A DNA stretch of 24,313 nt from a virus: the IMG/VR virus record IMGVR_UViG_3300050821_002498, positions 1-24,313 of that record, one strand, 5' to 3'. The position numbers and the translations under genes are program-made. The notes below the pieces were generated by a model. It was not told the origin of the DNA. It saw only the letters and a list, made by a program, of their open reading frames with translations, and searched no databases. Below are positions 14,823 through 20,611 of this stretch, one piece after another. Position 1 is the stretch's first letter, and every line of letters begins with the position of its first letter.

Positions 14823-15317
14823 CTAGTAGTCGCGGTCGGGGTCGTAGTACGCGCCGGACGGGTCAGTCAGGCCGGCGACGGTGCCCGGGTCCAGCGGCGA
14901 CGGCGGGAACGTCATCAGGTCCCCGATCGTGCTGCCCTGCCCGTACGTATCGGACTGGAACTCCTGCCAGCGCGCCGTCGCGCTCGCCACCGCCCCGGCC
15001 ACGCTCCCCGCCACGTCATCCCGGCCGCCCGCGTCGGCATCGCCCATCGCGTTGATCGGAGCCAGCGTGCCCGGGTAGTACGGGGCGTCGGCGAGTCCTG
15101 CGGCTATGTCGTGAGCGGCCGCGGACTCGGTCGTGTTCAGGCCGGTCACGCCGGACATCACCGCCGCGGCCGCATCGCCCAGCGGCCCGATGTCCGCCAT
15201 GTACGCGGGCGGCTCCAGGGACTGGGCGGCACCCGCGTACGGGACCGGCGCCGTGCCCGGGGAAGATGCCTGCGGCATCTGCGGCGCGTCGCCCGGTGAA
15301 CCGTGAATATCAGCCAT
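14823..15317 (-). CDS. Pro/Ala-rich head-region protein, 164 aa
   Basis: The start is ATG 15317, which shares a base with the upstream stop (TGATG); GTG one codon earlier is an alternative. The product is acidic and Ala/Gly/Pro-rich, with ADIGPLGDAAAAVMSGVTG as a likely helix, AGSVAGAVASATARWQEF as another, and a tail PSGAYYDPDRDY. It shows no catalytic motif. The helix and the YPGT piece resemble the 181-aa neighbour. It is probably a small structural or scaffolding-type component, but its function is not recognised. Confidence 0.7.
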   Translation of the reverse strand: MADIHGSPGDAPQMPQASSPGTAPVPYAGAAQSLEPPAYMADIGPLGDAAAAVMSGVTGLNTTESAAAHDIAAGLADAPYYPGTLAPINAMGDADAGGRDDVAGSVAGAVASATARWQEFQSDTYGQGSTIGDLMTFPPSPLDPGTVAGLTDPSGAYYDPDRDY

Positions 15318-15655
15318 CACGCCCTCGCCTGAACGAAAACCTTGGTGCGGGTCGCGTCTGCCGTCGCCTGCACGATGCGGAACCGGATGTACGGGGTCGC
15401 CACCGGCACGGACACGTTCTCAGTGAGAACCGTCTGCGTCGGCGGCGCGGCGTAGGTGATGTCGGTGTCCAGCGCGGCCCCGTCGAAACTGCCCTCGATG
15501 GTCAGCGCCGTCGTGCCGGTCGAGTTCGTGAACAGGTACGACAGCAGCAGCGTCGTGTATCCCGTCGTGTCGTACCAGCCGGTCACGACCGGCGACGCGG
15601 CGACCGTCGCGGGAGTGTTCATCTCCCAGACGCGGTAACCCGGCAGCGTCGGCAT
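15317..15655 (-). CDS. Beta-rich small head-region protein, 112 aa
   Basis: The start is ATG 15655 directly after the previous stop, with GGAAGG upstream. The 112 residues alternate hydrophobic and Thr/Ser residues (YTTLLLSYLFTNSTGTTALTIEGSFDG, split across strands) and end PYIRFRIVQATADATRTKVFVQARA. This fits a single beta-sandwich like those of capsid decoration or head fibre base proteins, but no family is firmly recognised. It lies three genes after the major capsid protein, where decoration proteins are often coded. Confidence 0.72.
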   Translation of the reverse strand: MPTLPGYRVWEMNTPATVAASPVVTGWYDTTGYTTLLLSYLFTNSTGTTALTIEGSFDGAALDTDITYAAPPTQTVLTENVSVPVATPYIRFRIVQATADATRTKVFVQARA

Positions 15656-15913
15656 CTAGGACGCCTTCCCGGCCTCAGGCTTGGCCGCGGTCTTCACCGG
15701 CGCCGCCTTCGCCTCAGCCTTCGCAGGCTCGCTTTTGGCAGGCGCCTCGTCCTCGCCGGTGTCCAGCGGCTGGAACAGCTTCCCGGAGCCCGCGTCCCGC
15801 TTCACCAGCTCATGGGTGGCCGGCAGCGTGTCGCCTTTGGTAACGAACGCCGTCGTGCCGTCGTCCAGCACCGCGACGAACGTGTCCTGCGCCTTCATCC
15901 ACTGCTGCGCCAT
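15656..15913 (-). CDS. Small conserved head-region protein, 85 aa
   Basis: The start is ATG 15913 with a strong AGGAGGAG. Residues 1-50 (FVAVLDDGTTAFVTKGDTLP, then HELVKRDAGSGKLFQPLD) match a short beta-rich pattern often seen downstream of the capsid gene in actinophages (an aromatic strand, a glycine turn, then H-x-L-V-K). Residues 52-85 are Ala/Lys/Glu/Pro-rich and likely disordered. No function is known; it may bind the capsid or connector. It abuts the next gene without a gap. Confidence 0.75.
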   Translation of the reverse strand: MAQQWMKAQDTFVAVLDDGTTAFVTKGDTLPATHELVKRDAGSGKLFQPLDTGEDEAPAKSEPAKAEAKAAPVKTAAKPEAGKAS

Positions 15914-15924
15914 CGCCGCTCCTC

Positions 15925-16140
15925 CTAGGTATTCGGGTACGCCGCGAGGTACTGGGCGAGGCGGCCGTGGATCTGCCCGGACGCCGCGGCCAGCGGTACC
16001 GACGACCAGTACGACGCCGGCGTCTGCAGGAACGCCTGCGCCGTTATCGAGTCGCGCGACGCGCCCATCTCGACGTGCTCGTCGGTACCGGTCACCGTGT
16101 TGTGGAACACGAACGAGACCAGTGCGTACCTGGCTGCCAC
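15925..16140 (-). CDS. Small protein after the capsid gene, 71 aa
   Basis: The start is GTG 16140 with AGGGGTGAGG upstream, 61 bases after the capsid stop. The protein begins MAARYALVSFVFHNTVTGTD and has one predicted helix (ITAQAFLQTPASYW) and a C-terminal GQIHGRLAQYLAAYPNT. No family is recognised. It could be a decoration protein or a connector-associated protein. A hairpin lies between the capsid stop and this gene, so its expression may be lower than that of the capsid. Confidence 0.7.
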   Translation of the reverse strand: MAARYALVSFVFHNTVTGTDEHVEMGASRDSITAQAFLQTPASYWSSVPLAAASGQIHGRLAQYLAAYPNT

Positions 16141-16180
16141 GGTCGCCTCACCCCTTCCTGGCTGAACATAAACCAGATTG

Positions 16181-16195
16181 CAGGCAAAATGCCTG
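16181..16195 (-). terminator. Small hairpin after the capsid gene
   Basis: CAGGCA and TGCCTG, separated by three bases, begin seven bases after the capsid stop codon (16202-16204). The stem is only 6 bp and no U tract follows directly, so it may be a weak terminator, a processing site or an mRNA-stabilising structure. Confidence 0.35.
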
Positions 16196-16201
16196 GTCAG
16201 G

Positions 16202-17617
16202 CTACTTGCCCTTCATGATCCTAAATGCGTTGGGAACAGCGACCTGGCTGCCCACGCGCCAGAACATGAACCAGCCAGCCTGCCCTGTGGGCAGGTTGCC
16301 GCCGGACGCCTTCACCAGCGGCTCATAGACGAGGGATACTCCCACACGGTCCACGATGTAGAACTGGCCGTAGTCGCCGAACGCCATGAGCAGCGTCCCG
16401 ATGGCGAGGGCCGGGTCCATCGTGGTCGACTCGTAGATCGGAGCGCCGAGCAGCGTCTCCGGCTGCCCCTTGCCGAGGTTCGTCCAGAACGACGCGCCGC
16501 CGGCCGTGTCGAGCTGGCGGGTGCGGTTGATCTGGGCGACGTTCGAGACCCACGCGCAGCCGGGCGCGTTGCGGAACCGGGGCGGCAGCGCCCCCTGCAC
16601 CGCGTAGATGTCGCCGACCGCCACGACCAGGGTCGTCGCCGTGGTGACGACGGTGGTCGCGCCGGTGATGACGCCCTGCGGCACGCCGCCGGACCCGGCA
16701 CCGGTCGCGAACGCGGCCTCCTCCAGGCGGTCCTTGGCGTCGGCGAGCAGGCGGGGAAGCTGCTGCCCGAAGTCGGTGTCCTCGAGCACTTCGTAGGAAC
16801 CGAACACCCACGCGGCGGCCTTCTGCGGGGTGATCGCGATGTTGCCCACGGTCGGGGAGCCGTCGGTGACCGTGCTGCCTTCAGTGAGCCACGCCGCGTT
16901 GACGCCGGCCGACGTGACGCCGTTCCACGTGTTGGACGTGGTCTGCTTCACGTTGGAGATGCGCCGCCACGGGTTCGCCGAGCCGGTGTTCGTGAGCACG
17001 ATCGTCGGGTCCAGCACGAACGGCAGCAGGTACCCGCCGTTTGCCAGGGTGAGGGTCAGCGCGGCGCGCTGGGCCATGCCCTGCGGGTCCTCGACGTAGG
17101 CGCGGAACGCCTCCTGGTACTCCTCGGAGCCGGTCAGCAGCATGTGCCGGGCGATCCCCGGGTTGTCCTGCGCCTTGAGCGTCGCCGCCTCGGCGTAGTC
17201 GCGGGCCATGTTCCCGCGCTTGGCCTCCAGCTCGATCGCGTCCAGCGCGCGGGCGCGCAGGTCAGCGCGGGTCACGACCCGGCTGCGGACCGCGTCCAGG
17301 TCCTCGTACGGGGAGCGGCCGGAGCGGAAGAAGGTGTCCGGGCCGCTGCCGCCGAGGTAACCGCCGTCCCCGTCGCCGTCGTACCCGGCGCCCCGCTCGA
17401 GGTTTGCCGGGTCGGCCGCGGTGCGGGTGATCGCGCGGATCTGCTCCATCCGGGCGATGATCGGCTTGGTTTCCTCGTCCAGCTGCTTCCACCGCTCGAT
17501 GAGGGTGTCGCGGAGGTCGCCGTCGTTCTCCTCGGTGGTGTCCTCGCTCGTTTCCATCCGCTGCAGCTCGCCCTTGATGCGGGCCATCTCCGCGGACTTC
17601 TCCTTCAGTGTGGCCAT
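16202..17617 (-). CDS. Major capsid protein (HK97 fold)
   Basis: The 471-residue protein starts at ATG 17617 (AAAGGA about eleven bases upstream). The first about 100 residues are charged and helical (MATLKEKSAEMARIKGELQR), the delta/scaffolding domain typical of HK97-fold capsids, which the maturation protease may remove. The body includes GGYLLPFVLDPTIVLTNTG, a strand-loop area NTWNGVTSAGVNAAWLTEGS, the helix SYEVLEDTDFGQQLPRLLAD and FGDYGQFYIVDRVGVSL, all characteristic of the HK97-like fold in actinophages. The C-terminus ends with QVAVPNAFRIMKGK. It directly follows the protease gene. The cleavage site cannot be fixed from the sequence. Confidence 0.95.
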   Translation of the reverse strand: MATLKEKSAEMARIKGELQRMETSEDTTEENDGDLRDTLIERWKQLDEETKPIIARMEQIRAITRTAADPANLERGAGYDGDGDGGYLGGSGPDTFFRSGRSPYEDLDAVRSRVVTRADLRARALDAIELEAKRGNMARDYAEAATLKAQDNPGIARHMLLTGSEEYQEAFRAYVEDPQGMAQRAALTLTLANGGYLLPFVLDPTIVLTNTGSANPWRRISNVKQTTSNTWNGVTSAGVNAAWLTEGSTVTDGSPTVGNIAITPQKAAAWVFGSYEVLEDTDFGQQLPRLLADAKDRLEEAAFATGAGSGGVPQGVITGATTVVTTATTLVVAVGDIYAVQGALPPRFRNAPGCAWVSNVAQINRTRQLDTAGGASFWTNLGKGQPETLLGAPIYESTTMDPALAIGTLLMAFGDYGQFYIVDRVGVSLVYEPLVKASGGNLPTGQAGWFMFWRVGSQVAVPNAFRIMKGK

Positions 17618-17641
17618 GTCGCCACGTGTCCTTTCGGCTGG

Positions 17642-18970
17642 TTACCAGGTCAGCCCGGCTGCCTCGCGGAGCCTCTTGGACTCCATCTCGTACAGCGCGT
17701 GCTGGTGATACCGGGCCGAGTGCTCGTCGCCGTCAGTGCGGCTGAGCGGGTCGCCGGCGGCGGGCGCGTCATCGGGCGCGGTGCCGGGGTCTTGCTCTTC
17801 GTCCGGGTCCGGGGCGTAGGCACCCGGAGTGGACATGCGGACGCCGAGGATCTCAGCGCCCGAGTAGGCGGGGTACAGCACCGGCCCGTACTCGCGCAGC
17901 CCGAGCTCGGAGCGGTGCACCGTGGTGAGCTCCTCGCCGCGGGGGCGGTGCTTCTCGCCGCGGCGCAGCTGGGGAGTCGAGCGCATGATCGCGCCGGTGA
18001 ACGACTGGGAGGTGATCGACCCGGCGCGGATGTTCTCCAGCACCTCGTCCGCCAGCGGCGTCTCGCTGTAACGGGTGCGGGTCAGCAGGCCGCGGGACTC
18101 GGCGCGGATCTCGACGGGCACGCCGATCGGCATGCTGAAGCGGTCCGACGGGTTGCCGGACAGGTCACGGCCGTGGTTCCACAGCACCTTCACCGAGCCG
18201 GGGAAGCCGCCGCGGGCGCGTGAGGCGTGGTCGATCGCCCGGTTGAACGCCGTCGGGTCGATGACCTCGACGTAGTGGCCCTCGTGGTCGACGATCTCGG
18301 CAGGCTGGTCGAACACCGCGGCGTACGCCTCGACGGTGCGGCCGTCGCCGCCGTCGGCGGACCGCAGGATGTGGATGTCCTCCAGCGCGTACAGGCGCAT
18401 GAACTCCGCGCGGGACGCTGGCTGCTTGCTGTCGTCGGCCACGTCGGCTCCAAGTTTGTCCATCGCGGCCTTGATCTTCGCCTTGACCTCGGCGAGGGTC
18501 ACGCCGTTCATCGGGTACTGCGAGGCGTTCTTAGGCATGTTGATGTAGGACCAGGCCGCCCGGATGTGCGCCTCGGTGTCGAGCGGGTACTTGCCGTTCT
18601 TCGGGTCGGCGTACTTGACGTCGCCGTAGGGCTTCCCGGTCTCGGCCCGCTGGCCGTGGGCGATGAGCAGCTCGGCGATCTGCCGGCCTGCCTCACGAGG
18701 GTCCACCGTCACCGCTGACCTCCCGGTCGTTTTCTTCTCCATTGCCGCGTGCGTCGCCGGGTAGATGCCGAGCACCGCGTGATGACGCTCGGCGCAGAAT
18801 CCTTTGGCGCGCTCGGGGTCCATGTGTGCTTCATCGACGGCCAGGCGCACACAACGCATAAAATCGCCGCCGTCTCCCCACCGGATACGGGCGGCACCTG
18901 CGCCCCGCTCCCACCAGTCGGCGAGCTGGTGAGGGAAGACGCCAGGGGTGCCGCTGTCGCCACCGGCCAC
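17642..18970 (-). CDS. Capsid maturation protease (peptidase S78) with two N-terminal domains
   Basis: The start is GTG 18970 with GGGGAGGA five bases upstream, giving 442 residues; the longer frame to 19288 runs through the HNH gene. Residues 1-70 carry a small Trp/Cys/His domain (GAARIRWG, FMRC, GFCAERHH) seen in actinophage proteins. Residues about 112-176 match the DUF6582 pattern (YADPKNGKYPLDTEAHIRAA). Residues about 198-385 are an HK97-type prohead protease with likely catalytic His266 (VLWNHGRD) and Ser323 (GSITSQSFTG). The C-terminus is acidic and disordered-looking. Between the first two domains is DPREAGRQIAELLIAH, nearly identical to the tape-measure C-terminus. It would cleave the capsid delta domain and itself. 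Confidence 0.92.
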   Translation of the reverse strand: MAGGDSGTPGVFPHQLADWWERGAGAARIRWGDGGDFMRCVRLAVDEAHMDPERAKGFCAERHHAVLGIYPATHAAMEKKTTGRSAVTVDPREAGRQIAELLIAHGQRAETGKPYGDVKYADPKNGKYPLDTEAHIRAAWSYINMPKNASQYPMNGVTLAEVKAKIKAAMDKLGADVADDSKQPASRAEFMRLYALEDIHILRSADGGDGRTVEAYAAVFDQPAEIVDHEGHYVEVIDPTAFNRAIDHASRARGGFPGSVKVLWNHGRDLSGNPSDRFSMPIGVPVEIRAESRGLLTRTRYSETPLADEVLENIRAGSITSQSFTGAIMRSTPQLRRGEKHRPRGEELTTVHRSELGLREYGPVLYPAYSGAEILGVRMSTPGAYAPDPDEEQDPGTAPDDAPAAGDPLSRTDGDEHSARYHQHALYEMESKRLREAAGLTW

Positions 18971-19002
18971 GGCGTTCCTCCCCGCTGATGCGCTAGGCAG
19001 AT

Positions 19003-19008
19003 ATATAC
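19003..19008 (+). promoter_or_regulatory. -10 box of the HNH gene (leaderless)
   Basis: TATACT lies in an AT-rich island (AGATATATACTTT) within GC-rich DNA and ends seven bases before the ATG at 19016, which predicts a leaderless transcript. TAGGCA (18994-18999) and TGCCTA (19017-19022) form a 6-bp inverted repeat around it. No clear -35 is seen. Confidence 0.6.
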
Positions 19009-19015
19009 TTTGACC

Positions 19016-19519
19016 ATGCCTAATGCAGCACGGCCGGTAGCTGAGCGCTTCTGGGAGAAGGTCAGCAAAGACGGTCCGGTCCCGCCCCACCGCCCCGAAC
19101 TGGGGCCGTGCTGGCTGTGGACCGGCGGCATCAACCGCCAGCGCGGCGGTTACGGGATGTTCATGCTCCGCAAAGGCGTTATCCGGCGTTCGCACCGCAT
19201 CGCGTGGGAGCTGGCTAACGAGCCGGTTCCCGGTGGGCTTTGGGTCCTGCATCACTGCGACGTGCCAGCGTGCGTTCGCCCTGAGCACCTGTTCCTCGGA
19301 ACCCCGAAGGACAACTCAGGCGACATGGAGGCCAAGGGGCGCGGCAATCACCCGCACGGCAGCGCGCGCCCGCAGGCCCGGCTGTCCGAGGCAGACGTGC
19401 TGGCCATCCGCGAAGCGCGGCAGCAGGGGGCCACGGGAGCCGAGCTAGCGCGGCAGTACGGCGTCCACCGCAGCAGCATCTACCACATCTGCCAGCGCGA
19501 CTACTGGAAGCACGCCTAG
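19016..19519 (+). CDS. HNH homing-type endonuclease with C-terminal HTH
   Basis: The 167-residue product (ATG 19016; a TTG at 19010 is an alternative) contains RSHRIAWELANEPVPGGLWV, then HHCDVPACVRPEHLFLGT and DNSGD. This is the HNH pattern with His79/His80, paired Cys81 and Cys86, His91 and Asn100. Residues about 122-165 (LSEADVLAIREARQQGATGA, then GVHRSSIYHIC) form a helix-turn-helix-like DNA-binding end, as in many free-standing phage homing endonucleases. It is oriented against the structural operon, between the 181-aa gene and the protease gene, with its own promoter. It probably cleaves a related phage genome at this site and spreads by repair. Confidence 0.9.
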   Translation: MPNAARPVAERFWEKVSKDGPVPPHRPELGPCWLWTGGINRQRGGYGMFMLRKGVIRRSHRIAWELANEPVPGGLWVLHHCDVPACVRPEHLFLGTPKDNSGDMEAKGRGNHPHGSARPQARLSEADVLAIREARQQGATGAELARQYGVHRSSIYHICQRDYWKHA

Positions 19520-19526
19520 AACCCGA

Positions 19527-19544
19527 CACGCCCGATCGGGCGTG
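19527..19544. terminator. 18-bp perfect palindrome after the HNH gene
   Basis: CACGCCCGATCGGGCGTG begins eight bases after the HNH stop codon. As RNA it folds into a 7-bp stem with a GATC loop, suiting a terminator without a U tract. As DNA it could be a protein-binding or nuclease target site. Confidence 0.5.
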
Positions 19545-19576
19545 CACCTGGTAACGATTTGATAAACCCGCCGTAA

Positions 19577-19616
19577 GTACTGGTCAGTGGTGGACAGTAC
19601 TCGTCGGTGGCGGACA
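19577..19616. repeat. Two tandem 20-bp direct repeats upstream of the GIY-YIG-like gene
   Basis: GTACTGGTCAGTGGTGGACA and GTACTCGTCGGTGGCGGACA match at 17 of 20 positions and lie head to tail. A third, weaker copy may follow (19617-19636). This occupies part of the 180-bp non-coding stretch between the two plus-strand genes. Confidence 0.7.
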
Positions 19617-19686
19617 GTGCGGACCGGAGCGGACTGGCATGGACTCAGCGCATTCCACTGACGGGGGTGTATGCGCAGGCCGTGGC

Positions 19687-19692
19687 CATACT
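19687..19692 (+). promoter_or_regulatory. -10-like element of the GIY-YIG-like gene
   Basis: CATACT ends seven bases before the ATG at 19700, the same spacing as for the HNH and lipoprotein genes. A -35 at normal spacing is not evident. Confidence 0.35.
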
Positions 19693-19699
19693 GATCGTC

Positions 19700-20062
19700 A
19701 TGACACAACTGACGCTTCTGCCGGAACTTCCCGACAGCCCCGCTAAGACCGGCATCGTCTACCTGATGACTGACGGGCTGAAGCTGAAATGGGGCTACAC
19801 AAGCCGGGGCCTTCGCCAGCGTTCCGGCGAACTCCGCGCCCAGGTCATCGGGTTCATGTCAGGCACCCGCCAAGACGAGGCCAGGTACCACGAAATGGTG
19901 CGCCGCTGGTGCGTCGGCGGCGAATGGTTCTCGCTGCCCGACGACCCTGCGGTGCTCTACTGGCTCCAGCTCACGGTGCGAGGGCTAGCCCAGTGGCGAG
20001 GAGTCCCGGCCGATGAGGTGCTAGCCCGCATCACCGCCGCGAACATACGGCGCGCTGCCTAG
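19700..20062 (+). CDS. GIY-YIG/T5orf172-like protein
   Basis: The 120-residue product starts at ATG 19700 (MTQLTLLPELPDSPAKTGIV). It holds GIVYLMTDG and KLKWGYTSR, which align with the GIY and YIG elements of the T5orf172/MUG113 branch (usually Y-x-I and K-I-G; the second Ile is Trp here). Downstream are Arg39 or Arg41, then EARYHEMVRRWCVGGEWFSL, where Glu75 and Trp76 match the E-W-F of this family. It may be a homing or other DNA endonuclease. It points against the structural operon, beside the HNH gene, and ends three bases from the convergent gene. Earlier starts (GTG 19607, 19668) exist, but the upstream residues lie outside the domain and run through the direct repeats. Confidence 0.75.
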   Translation: MTQLTLLPELPDSPAKTGIVYLMTDGLKLKWGYTSRGLRQRSGELRAQVIGFMSGTRQDEARYHEMVRRWCVGGEWFSLPDDPAVLYWLQLTVRGLAQWRGVPADEVLARITAANIRRAA

Positions 20063-20065
20063 CTA

Positions 20066-20611
20066 TCAGAGCTTCGCCGCCTGCGCGTCGAGCGCCGTCG
20101 CCTGCGACAGCAGGCCGCTGATCTGCGTCCGCAGCCCGGCGATCCGGGTCTTCAGCGACGCGTGCTTGACCGCCGCCTTCCGGTGGGCCTTGTGCGCCAC
20201 CGCCGCGTGGTGCTTCACCGCGGGCACCGCCCCGGGGTGCTTCGCCGCCGCGGCCGCCGCCTTGGCCGCCGCCGTGGCCTTCTTCGCCGCCGCGAGCGCC
20301 GCCGCCTCCTGCTTCAGGAGCGCGTTCAGCTGCCCCTGCAGGACGTGCGCCCTGGCCCGGTCCGCCTTCGCCTTCGACTGCAGGGCTGCCTTGCGGGCCG
20401 CCGGGCTGTTCGCGACGTGGGCCATGTGGGCGACGTGGGCGACGTGGGCCGCGTGTGCCTTCGCGGCCGCGCTGCCGCCGCCGGAGCCCCCTCCGCCGCC
20501 GCTTGAGAACTGGCCGCCGGCGGCGCTTCCCGCCGGGGCGTGGTTCATGTTGAACCGCTGCGCGCCCGCCGACCACCGCGACGCCCACGATGCCGCCCAC
20601 GTATCAGGCAT
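20066..20611 (-). CDS. His/Ala/Lys-rich coiled protein after the portal, 181 aa
   Basis: The start is ATG 20611, overlapping the portal stop by eight bases. The first part has NMNHAPAGSAAGGQFSSGGG, a motif often found at the front of actinophage virion proteins next to the portal. A Gly-rich linker is followed by AHAAHVAHVAHMAHVA (a His-Val-Ala triplet repeat) and long Ala/Lys-rich helices (AALAAAKKATAAAKAAAAAA). The C-terminus (SLKTRIAGLRTQISGLLSQA) looks like a coiled coil. It is basic overall and could be a scaffold, a DNA-interacting internal protein or a portal-associated factor. No firm family assignment. Its DNA includes 9-bp direct repeats. Confidence 0.75.
   Translation of the reverse strand: MPDTWAASWASRWSAGAQRFNMNHAPAGSAAGGQFSSGGGGGSGGGSAAAKAHAAHVAHVAHMAHVANSPAARKAALQSKAKADRARAHVLQGQLNALLKQEAAALAAAKKATAAAKAAAAAAKHPGAVPAVKHHAAVAHKAHRKAAVKHASLKTRIAGLRTQISGLLSQATALDAQAAKL
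20412..20458 (-). repeat. 9-bp direct repeats encoding His-Val-Ala triplets
   Basis: Tandem copies of a GACGTGGGC-type 9-mer (plus strand) encode the repeated Ala-His-Val triplets of the post-portal protein. Confidence 0.8.

Noticed and set aside
16178-18223. Long plus-strand open frame opposite the capsid and protease genes
   Set aside because: It is antisense to two clear structural genes and its protein is Arg/Gly/Val-rich low-quality sequence, as GC-rich shadow frames are.
18971-19288. Upstream extension of the protease to 19288
   Set aside because: It would overlap the HNH gene on the other strand by more than 270 bases; GTG 18970 has a strong Shine-Dalgarno and starts just before the first domain.
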